5,213 nt of DNA from Methanoregula sp. (lineage in GTDB: Archaea; Halobacteriota; Methanomicrobia; Methanomicrobiales; Methanospirillaceae): the NCBI GenBank assembly GCA_003136075.1, contig PNBP01000123.1, positions 4,042-9,254 on the forward strand. Direction: 5' to 3'. A program made the translations under genes and the position numbers. The notes below the pieces were generated by a model. The model had not been told where the DNA came from. It worked only from the letters and a program-made list of their open reading frames with translations, and did no database searches. Below, piece after piece: positions 1 through 5,213 of this stretch; position 1 is the first letter of the stretch; every line of letters starts with the position of its first letter.

Positions 1-57
1 TATTTCCAGTTTGTGTTGCCAGACGGCATCTGGAGGTCAACGGAATTTACCGTGTGA
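1..57 (+). CDS. C-terminal end of an archaellum stator protein, ArlG-like (5' truncated)
   Basis: Reading frame 1 is open from the left edge and ends at TGA 55-57, giving an 18-residue tail (YFQFVLPDGIWRSTEFTV). This tail resembles the C-terminus of the next protein (WFQITTSNGVYSSAYL): an aromatic-F-Q beta strand, then a [DN]G turn, then a final strand. That is the expected end of the beta-sandwich domain shared by ArlF and ArlG. The stop lies 6 bases before the next start, so the two genes are tightly linked. In operons ordered arlG-arlF-arlH-arlI-arlJ, as known for Sulfolobus, this position is arlG. In the Methanococcus order (F-G-H-I-J) it would be arlF. I favour ArlG, but only 18 residues are visible and the assignment rests on context. 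Confidence 0.6.
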   Translation, partial: YFQFVLPDGIWRSTEFTV

Positions 58-63
58 CACTCT

Positions 64-549
64 ATGGCAGTTGCAGATCTTATCGGGGCAGCAGTCGGAG
101 TTCTTCTTCTCGTTCTCGTCGCATATGTACTGGTGGGAAGTACACTTTCGACTGCAGAGATTGTATCAAACGCCCAGAAAGACCTGACACTCCAGAATGA
201 AGCACGATTACACACAGATCTTATCATCTATGACCCTGTATTGGATGGAACGAACATTTCCTGTTACATGAATAATACCGGCAACGAGATAATCGGGGAT
301 TTCCAGCATATGGATATTTTAGTGAAGGATGCATCTACAAATGATTACAGCCTCTATACCTATGTTAAAGATCCAGCTCCATACCAAGCACCCGGATACT
401 GGACAATTGTTGATCGTGGACGGGATGACATTCACCCGTACCTGCTGGATCCCGGCGAATCATATCATATTAATATTGTTACATCCATAACCCCAACATG
501 GTTCCAGATCACGACCAGTAACGGGGTTTATTCTTCAGCATATCTCTAA
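64..549 (+). CDS. arlF: Archaellum stator protein of the ArlF/ArlG family, probably ArlF
   Basis: This 161-residue protein has one N-terminal hydrophobic segment (about residues 7-27, rich in L, V, A and G) followed by a predicted beta-rich domain (about 45-161). This is the class III signal-like architecture shared with archaellins and the stator proteins ArlF and ArlG. Family-like stretches are TDLIIYDP (51-58) and MNNTGNEIIGDF (69-80), a beta hairpin typical of this group, then LDPGES (128-133). The anchor would sit in the cytoplasmic membrane with the beta domain outside. Known ArlF binds the S-layer and, with ArlG, forms the static part against which the motor turns. N-X-S/T sequons at N64 and N70 could be glycosylated. 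The ATG has only a weak GTGTGA upstream (52-57), overlapping the preceding stop. Tandem in-frame stops TAA TAA end it. ArlF rather than ArlG is inferred from its position just before arlH; the reverse assignment remains possible. Confidence 0.72.
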   Translation: MAVADLIGAAVGVLLLVLVAYVLVGSTLSTAEIVSNAQKDLTLQNEARLHTDLIIYDPVLDGTNISCYMNNTGNEIIGDFQHMDILVKDASTNDYSLYTYVKDPAPYQAPGYWTIVDRGRDDIHPYLLDPGESYHINIVTSITPTWFQITTSNGVYSSAYL

Positions 550-558
550 TAAGAGAAC

Positions 559-564
559 GTGAGG
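559..564 (+). promoter_or_regulatory. Shine-Dalgarno site of arlH
   Basis: GTGAGG lies 5 bases before the ATG at 570. It sits in the 20-base spacer after the arlF stop and supports 570 as the arlH start. Confidence 0.6.
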
Positions 565-569
565 ACACT

Positions 570-1304
570 ATGGCAGAAAACATTGCAGATCTGATGGGGG
601 GCGAGGACCGGCAGATCATCTCTACGGGCAATAACGAGCTTGACAAGAAGATCGCTGATGGCCTGCCGATTGGCTCTCTCATGCTCATTGAAGGGGAAAA
701 CGATACCGGAAAAAGTGTCCTCACCCAGCAGATTATCTGGGGCGCGATGAAACAGGGATTCTCGGTAGACTTGTTCACCACAGAAAATACGAGCAAGAGC
801 TTCATCAAGCAGATGGAGTCCATGAGCCTTGACATCTCCGAATATTTTTCGTGGGGATACCTCAAAATTTACCCTCTTCATGTCGTTGGATTTGAATGGA
901 AAAAAGAAGAAATGGAGGGTACTCTCTTTCGGCTTATCGAGCACATCAAGAGCAGCAAATCACAGGTGGTCGTCGTCGATTCTCTCACCCTGTTTACTGA
1001 ATATGCCCAGACGGATACCATCCTTACCTTCTTTACCAACTGCAAATCCATTGTCGATCAGGGAAAAACCGTCCTTGTCACGCTCCATACCTATGCATTT
1101 GAGGAGGATACGCTCGTACGCATACGATCCATCTGCGATGCCCACCTGAACATGAAAAAAGCACTCGTAGGGGACAAATATGTCATGGTGATGGAAGTGG
1201 TAAAAGTCCGTGGCGCACGAAAAACCACCGGAAACATTGTCAGCTTCGAAGTCCATCCCGGATATGGTATGAAGATCATCCCCATGAGTTTTGCGAGGAT
1301 ATAA
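570..1304 (+). CDS. arlH: Archaellum motor ATP-binding protein ArlH (FlaH)
   Basis: A 244-residue RecA/KaiC-like P-loop protein, a usual length for ArlH. The N-terminus has the KaiC-family pattern of a GNNELDKKIADGLPIGSL stretch (20-37), then a Walker A motif GENDTGKS (42-49, K48). The Walker B strand is VVVVDSLTLF (133-142, D137), with Ser rather than Glu after the Asp. A TLHTYAF segment follows in the later core. ArlH is known to bind ATP with little or no hydrolysis, to form a ring and to dock on the ArlI hexamer beneath ArlJ. The missing Glu after D137 fits a sensor or regulator rather than a strong ATPase. It acts in the cytoplasm at the base of the archaellum motor. It follows arlF by 20 bases and ends 1 base before arlI, so it should be co-transcribed and probably co-translated. 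Identity is secure from the motifs plus the arlI-arlJ context. Confidence 0.94.
   Translation: MAENIADLMGGEDRQIISTGNNELDKKIADGLPIGSLMLIEGENDTGKSVLTQQIIWGAMKQGFSVDLFTTENTSKSFIKQMESMSLDISEYFSWGYLKIYPLHVVGFEWKKEEMEGTLFRLIEHIKSSKSQVVVVDSLTLFTEYAQTDTILTFFTNCKSIVDQGKTVLVTLHTYAFEEDTLVRIRSICDAHLNMKKALVGDKYVMVMEVVKVRGARKTTGNIVSFEVHPGYGMKIIPMSFARI
1295..1300 (+). promoter_or_regulatory. Shine-Dalgarno site of arlI, inside the end of arlH
   Basis: GAGGAT is 5 bases before ATG 1306 and lies within the last codons of arlH. It decides the arlI start in favour of 1306 over the in-frame TTG at 1291, which would lack a comparable site. Confidence 0.6.
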
Positions 1305-1305
1305 T

Positions 1306-3168
1306 ATGGGCTCCCTGTCTGTCGAAGTCAACCTTCCCTTTAAACCCGAACCAATCGACAACGATGTTGATTTCTACAAAGATATCGAATCCAGTGCACT
1401 CTACAAGATGCTTCCGGCAAACGCGAAGGAATATGTAAAAACAAGCCCGCACCTTCTCGAATATCTCCACATATTTCCGGTAAATACCTATGGGATTCCC
1501 CTGTTCCTGTCAGAACTCAAAAAAGATCTACGGACCCTTGAAGCTCCCAACCTGATCTATCCCGTCAACGAAACAACCGATGTCCATATCCTGCCGGATC
1601 CGGATGACGTACGAAACTTCTATATCCCGATTGAGCCCTCATTTCTCCATAGCGTGAGTTCGCTCCTGCCTGCCATTGAGACCAAACTCATCGACCTGAT
1701 TGACGGGCTGGAGACCGATCCCACGACAGACAAAGAGCGTGCGGACGTCATAAAGAATATGCTGGCATCCGTTGCGGTCATCAAACCGGCGAATGTGGAT
1801 ATTTCAACGTTGACAAAATTACAGGAGACGGGTTCCAAATCAAAACTGGTTACGTTCCTTAACACGGATTTTACCGCGCAAAAGAAGATGAAATCCACCA
1901 AAAAAAGTAAAAATGTCCCCATAACACCGGATGGCAAGATCATTCTCACCGATATTGAGTACCGGGCGATCGAGTACCTGTTAGTACGGGACAAAATCGA
2001 TATGGGTGTGCTCAAACCCTTCCTTTCCGACCCCTACATTGAAGATATCTCCTGTGATGGAGTCGGCCCGATCTTTATCGAACACAAAATCTTCAAAGGC
2101 CTTAAATCGGTTATTGAATTCAAGGTATCCAGCGAACTCGACGAGTTTGTCATCAAAATCGCTGAACGGATCAAGCGCCCCATTACGTACCGCAGCCCGC
2201 TGGTCGATGCCACGCTCCCGGATGGCTCGCGTATCAACATCGTGTACGGTACCGACATCAGCAGGCACGGCAGCAACTTCACGATCCGTAAAGTGAATGA
2301 AATACCGATGTCAATTCTCAATATTATTGAAACCAATGGTCTGGATTACATCGCAGCGGCCTATCTCTGGATCTGTGTCGAATATGGGATGTCGTTATTT
2401 GTCAGCGGCGAAACTGCCAGTGGCAAGACCACCCTGTTGAACGCAATTACCACATTCATCCCCCCCGAGAACAAGATCGTGACCATTGAGGACACTCCCG
2501 AACTCAATGTCCCGCACCGTAACTGGATCCGCGAAGTGGCGCTTGCAAAGGGGAAAGGTGAAGGTACCGGCACCGGTGGCGAAGTGACGATGTTTGACCT
2601 GCTCAAGGCTGCACTCCGCCAGCGTCCCAACCAAATCCTTGTCGGCGAGATCCGGGGGGTCGAAGGAAGTGTTGCCTTTGGTGCAATGCAGACGGGTCAC
2701 CCTGTCATGAGTACGTTTCACGCCGCATCGGTCGAAAAACTGATCCAGCGTCTGTGCGGTGAGCCGATTAACATCCCCAAAACCTATGTCGATAACCTGA
2801 ACCTGGTGATCATCCAGAGTGCCGTGAAACGCCCGGATGGGCAGACCGTCAGGAGAATGATCAGCGTGAATGAACTGGTAGGGTATAATGCTGAAACCGG
2901 CGGTTTCACCTTTGTCCAGATGTTTACCTGGGAACCCATCACCGATACGTTCATCTGGACGGGTAAGGGCAGTTCGTTCCTGTTAGAGAATAAAATTGCA
3001 ACCATGCTCGGTATCCCTGACAGCAGAAAAGCTGAGATCTACCTTGAAGTCGAAAAACGGGCAAAAATTCTCGAACGGCTTCATAAGGCAGGGTATGTCA
3101 AATTCTGGGATCTTTTCCATATGATGACCAAGATCAAAAAACAGGGTCTCCTGACCATCGGTTCCTGA
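1306..3168 (+). CDS. arlI: Archaellum motor and assembly ATPase ArlI (FlaI)
   Basis: A 620-residue member of the type II/IV secretion ATPase superfamily. It forms a hexamer that hydrolyses ATP in the cytoplasm to assemble and rotate the archaellum through ArlJ. Visible motifs are the N-terminal domain core EDISCDG (246-252), DGSR (306-309) and FTIRK (325-329). Next come Walker A GETASGKT (368-375, K374), the Asp box TIEDTPE (393-399) and Walker B QILVGEIR (443-450, E448). The His box runs TGHPVMSTFHA (463-473, H465 and H472). The C-terminal part (about 500-620) is the usual ArlI tail ending in charged helices. All catalytic elements are intact. It is about 70-100 residues longer than Methanococcus or Sulfolobus ArlI. 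The excess lies before the conserved domain, which starts near residue 215, and includes a lysine-rich linker at 192-202. Start 1306 was chosen for its Shine-Dalgarno site and its 1-base gap from arlH. Confidence 0.96.
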   Translation: MGSLSVEVNLPFKPEPIDNDVDFYKDIESSALYKMLPANAKEYVKTSPHLLEYLHIFPVNTYGIPLFLSELKKDLRTLEAPNLIYPVNETTDVHILPDPDDVRNFYIPIEPSFLHSVSSLLPAIETKLIDLIDGLETDPTTDKERADVIKNMLASVAVIKPANVDISTLTKLQETGSKSKLVTFLNTDFTAQKKMKSTKKSKNVPITPDGKIILTDIEYRAIEYLLVRDKIDMGVLKPFLSDPYIEDISCDGVGPIFIEHKIFKGLKSVIEFKVSSELDEFVIKIAERIKRPITYRSPLVDATLPDGSRINIVYGTDISRHGSNFTIRKVNEIPMSILNIIETNGLDYIAAAYLWICVEYGMSLFVSGETASGKTTLLNAITTFIPPENKIVTIEDTPELNVPHRNWIREVALAKGKGEGTGTGGEVTMFDLLKAALRQRPNQILVGEIRGVEGSVAFGAMQTGHPVMSTFHAASVEKLIQRLCGEPINIPKTYVDNLNLVIIQSAVKRPDGQTVRRMISVNELVGYNAETGGFTFVQMFTWEPITDTFIWTGKGSSFLLENKIATMLGIPDSRKAEIYLEVEKRAKILERLHKAGYVKFWDLFHMMTKIKKQGLLTIGS

Positions 3169-3169
3169 T

Positions 3170-4801
3170 ATGACGGTTCCCAAAGAGGAGACCGGAAATG
3201 CCCCCGAAGGCCGGAAACTGCCATTTGCCTCGACTATTGAGAATCTCAAGGTCAAGTTGGCACAGGTTACCGAAGATAAAAAGATGGGGGCCGATCTCCT
3301 TTTTCTGACCACGTATATGGCCTCTCTTGCAATTGCCAATGCCACCCGGCCGGAGATCTTTTCACTGGCATCACGGCGCAAGGAATACATTTCCGTCAGG
3401 TACATCACCAAAGTTGACACATTTGTCAAAAAATGGAATTACAGTTATGCCGAGGCACTCAGTATCGTCGCTGAACGGACGAACAATGAGATCTTAAAAA
3501 GTATGCTGAACCGGTACTCGAATTCGATAGATTCCGGTGTCCCTGACGACGATTTTTTAAAAAATGAACTCAACACGGTTCGGAGTGTATACCGGAGTCA
3601 GATTGAACAGGGAATGACCATGCTCCAGAAATGGGGCGATGCATACGTTGCGATGCTCCTGTCAGGAACCGTGATTGCCGTCATTATCATGGTTTCCGTT
3701 GTGATTTATTCTCCGGGGGATCTCGGTTCAACCCTGAATATGTCCTACGCGATCATCCTCTCTATCTGCATATTCGGGATCATGCTGATGTATACCTCCG
3801 TCCCTGACGATCCAAAAAGCCATGGTCTGACTGATCGCTGCTCAAAAGAGCAGGAGACCATCCGTGCAATGGAACGGATCATTGTTCCCATCTGTCTCCT
3901 TGCGATCTTTCTCTTGGCGGTGCTGGGTGTTTCTGCGGGCTTGATCTATGTATTGGTGGGCCTTCTCCTGGCACCGTTAGGAATTATCGGGTTCATCGAT
4001 GATCATAATATCACGCTACGCGACAACGATTTTTCCGTTTTCATCAGGAGCTTGGGGGCCGTGATGGGGGGACAGGGTGCAACGGCGGTGCGGGCACTGG
4101 GAACCATCGATCGCAAATCCCTGACCGCCCTGGAACCCCTCGTTAATTCGGTCTTTTCAAAAATGAACCTTGGACTTGATGAAAAACAGACATGGAACAA
4201 ATTTATCGGGGAGTCCGGATCGAACCTCATCTACAAGTACCTGAATATTTATCTTGACACGGTCGCGCTGGGAGGTCCGCCCGAGCCCATCGGAACAGTC
4301 GTTGGTTCATCCATGCTCGAACAGACACTCTTACGGGAGAAAAAGGATATGCACGCAAAAAGTTTCATTGTGCTGCTCGTTCCGATGCATGTTGCAATGA
4401 TTGGTCTTTTTGTCGTGCTGTACCGGATCCTCCTTGTCCTGACATCATCAGTTACAACCATGATGCAGCATTTTGCTGATATGTCTGCTGCATCAGGGGG
4501 ACAGTCAGCGGGTGTTTCAGTTGGATCCGTGCTTGGCGGGGGAATGGGCATGTTTACAAATTTCCCTCAAGCGGCTATGTACACGTATGTCGTGATCACG
4601 GTAACTATCCTAACGGTATCCAACACCATCGCTGCACGACTCGTTGGGGGAGGGGATCGGTATATGTATTATTTCTATGGTGCAATATTCTGTATACTAA
4701 CCGGGATAGTACTGCTGATAGCCCCCTTTGTGGTGAACCTGTTCTTCAATCCTGCGGCGCTGATGAGCGGAGTCGGCGGTAATGTCACCGGAGGTGTCTA
4801 A
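3170..4801 (+). CDS. arlJ: Archaellum membrane platform protein ArlJ (FlaJ)
   Basis: A 543-residue polytopic membrane protein of the type II secretion system F (T2SF/PilC-like) family. It is the membrane platform on which the ArlI hexamer acts. The soluble N-terminus includes the ADLLFLTTYMASLAIANATR stretch (41-60), typical of the first T2SF domain. I see hydrophobic segments at about 158-180, 191-209, 237-254, 257-276, 399-424, 468-489 and 499-526. Between the fourth and fifth is a large charged loop (277-398), the second cytoplasmic T2SF domain, containing DFSVFIRSLGAVMGGQG (287-303). This loop is where ArlI would be engaged. A glycine/serine-rich stretch (442-460) precedes the sixth segment. 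The ATG is 1 base after the arlI stop (TGATATG) with no recognisable Shine-Dalgarno sequence, suggesting reinitiation after arlI. M39 is a possible later start but would drop conserved-looking upstream helix. Family identity is firm; the exact topology is an estimate by eye. Confidence 0.95.
   Translation: MTVPKEETGNAPEGRKLPFASTIENLKVKLAQVTEDKKMGADLLFLTTYMASLAIANATRPEIFSLASRRKEYISVRYITKVDTFVKKWNYSYAEALSIVAERTNNEILKSMLNRYSNSIDSGVPDDDFLKNELNTVRSVYRSQIEQGMTMLQKWGDAYVAMLLSGTVIAVIIMVSVVIYSPGDLGSTLNMSYAIILSICIFGIMLMYTSVPDDPKSHGLTDRCSKEQETIRAMERIIVPICLLAIFLLAVLGVSAGLIYVLVGLLLAPLGIIGFIDDHNITLRDNDFSVFIRSLGAVMGGQGATAVRALGTIDRKSLTALEPLVNSVFSKMNLGLDEKQTWNKFIGESGSNLIYKYLNIYLDTVALGGPPEPIGTVVGSSMLEQTLLREKKDMHAKSFIVLLVPMHVAMIGLFVVLYRILLVLTSSVTTMMQHFADMSAASGGQSAGVSVGSVLGGGMGMFTNFPQAAMYTYVVITVTILTVSNTIAARLVGGGDRYMYYFYGAIFCILTGIVLLIAPFVVNLFFNPAALMSGVGGNVTGGV
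4790..4796 (+). promoter_or_regulatory. Strong Shine-Dalgarno site of the gene starting at 4804
   Basis: GGAGGTG, the best match in the window, ends 7 bases before ATG 4804 and lies inside the last codons of arlJ. It supports the downstream reading frame being a translated gene. Confidence 0.75.
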
Positions 4802-4803
4802 AA

Positions 4804-5213
4804 ATGAAAGAAAATATCCGGCGGGTCATTCTCTTTGTCGTTATTGTTGCCACCGGGTCGGTTCTGATCCTCGCAGATATTCCGGTGCTGTTCATGGTGC
4901 CGCTTGTCATTTTTGTCGGGTTTATCCTGCTCATCCTGCTTGGTGCAATCACCAGAGATGAGATCCGGGCGGGTCTTGTTAGACTGAAACCGGAAAATAT
5001 CAAAAAAATATCCATTATCCAAAAACTGGATTCCATAAAATTGTTTGAAAAAAAATCAACAACCAAAAACACTCCTTTACCAGCACCTGCACAAGAGACA
5101 CTGAAAAAACCGGTTAAAAAACCGGAAAATATCAAAAAAATATCCATTATCCAAAAACTGGATTCCATAAAATTGTTTGAAAAAAAATCAACAACCAAAA
5201 ACACTCCTTTACC
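4804..5213 (+). CDS. Unrecognised two-helix membrane protein with lysine-rich 44-residue tandem repeats (3' truncated)
   Basis: The frame is open from ATG 4804 to the right edge, with 136 full codons visible. The N-terminus MKENIRR is positively charged. Two hydrophobic segments follow (about 8-23 and 28-48), separated by a short ADIP turn at 24-27. TRDEIR and LVRLK come next. By the positive-inside rule both ends should face the cytoplasm. From K62 a 44-residue unit begins, KPENIKKISIIQKLDSIKLF and on, and it restarts at K106. Each unit has a probable amphipathic helix (about 63-84, hydrophobics spaced as I, I, I, L, I, L, F) and then a Pro/Thr/Lys linker with PLPAPAQ (91-97). I do not recognise the family. 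The gene starts 2 bases after the arlJ stop behind a strong ribosome site, so it is probably an arl operon member. A role in anchoring or organising the motor at the membrane is a guess. The repeat region is much more A-rich than the upstream genes. Confidence 0.8.
   Translation, partial: MKENIRRVILFVVIVATGSVLILADIPVLFMVPLVIFVGFILLILLGAITRDEIRAGLVRLKPENIKKISIIQKLDSIKLFEKKSTTKNTPLPAPAQETLKKPVKKPENIKKISIIQKLDSIKLFEKKSTTKNTPL
4987..5213 (+). repeat. In-frame tandem direct repeat, 132-bp period, second copy cut by the window edge
   Basis: Bases 4987-5081 match 5119-5213 without a difference (95 bases compared, offset 132, exactly 44 codons). The first unit spans 4987-5118. The second starts at 5119 and is still matching where the window ends, so further copies may follow. 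Each unit contains an A7 tract (5002-5008, 5134-5140) and an A8 tract (5048-5055, 5180-5187). By hand count the unit is about one third G+C, well below the flanking genes. Identity at synonymous positions points to recent duplication, homogenisation by recombination, or an assembly artefact. Confidence 0.93.

Noticed and set aside
31..36. GGAGGT as the ribosome site for arlF
   Set aside because: It is 27 bases before the ATG at 64, too far to serve it, and it reads as Trp-Arg codons of the upstream gene.
509..944. Overlapping minus-strand open frames across the start of arlH
   Set aside because: They lie opposite a well-conserved ATPase gene, have no recognisable domain and no ribosome site, and are shadow frames.
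1291..1305. TTG at 1291 as the arlI start
   Set aside because: It adds only five residues, overlaps arlH and would put the GAGGAT site inside the gene. ATG 1306 has that site at the right distance.
1981..2721. Open frames on both strands within arlI
   Set aside because: They overlap the conserved ATPase core in other frames and their translations show no domain-like pattern.
3553..3564. T6A6 palindrome as a promoter element or terminator
   Set aside because: It lies in the middle of arlJ coding for Phe-Leu-Lys-Asn. It has no GC-rich stem or suitable partner element, so chance codon use explains it.
4785..5204. Minus-strand open frame with its own internal repeat
   Set aside because: It is the antisense of the gene at 4804. 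Its repeat simply mirrors the 132-bp period, it has no ribosome site that I can see, and the + strand frame has a strong one.

Overview
The window is the distal part of an archaeal motility (archaellum, formerly archaeal flagellum) operon, entirely on the + strand. In order it holds the 3' end of an ArlG-like stator gene, arlF-like, arlH, arlI and arlJ, then the 5' part of an unrecognised membrane-protein gene that runs off the right edge. The proteins are archaeal: class III signal-less ArlF/ArlG-type anchors, a KaiC-like ArlH, a type II/IV-secretion-like ATPase ArlI and its polytopic partner ArlJ. The G+C content is moderate, initiation is mostly by Shine-Dalgarno sites, and the ArlI has a long N-terminal extension. 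Together these suggest a euryarchaeon, most plausibly a methanogen of the Methanomicrobiales type. That placement is an inference from recalled family resemblance, not a database match.

Layout: 1-57 is the C-terminus of an ArlG/ArlF family protein. 64-549 is a second member of that family. 570-1304 is arlH, 1306-3168 is arlI and 3170-4801 is arlJ. The unknown gene starts at 4804. Gaps between genes are 1 to 20 bases, so there is no room for internal promoters or terminators between genes, and the whole block reads as one transcript. The window has no promoter, tRNA, rRNA, CRISPR array or insertion sequence, and no gene-free stretch longer than 20 bases.

How the genes work together: ArlI hydrolyses ATP under the polytopic membrane protein ArlJ to drive both assembly and rotation of the filament. 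ArlH is an ATP-binding regulator that docks on ArlI. ArlF and ArlG are membrane-anchored beta-sandwich proteins outside the cytoplasmic membrane that act as the stator, with ArlF contacting the S-layer. The filament protein genes (arlB) and the adaptor genes (arlC/D/E or arlX) are not in the window and would be expected upstream.

The part least explained by known biology is the last gene. It begins with a predicted membrane hairpin. This is followed by a lysine-rich 44-residue unit encoded by a 132-bp tandem repeat; the 95 bases of the second copy that fall inside the window are identical to the first. It has the best Shine-Dalgarno site in the window and is packed 2 bases behind arlJ, so it looks like a genuine operon member of unknown function.
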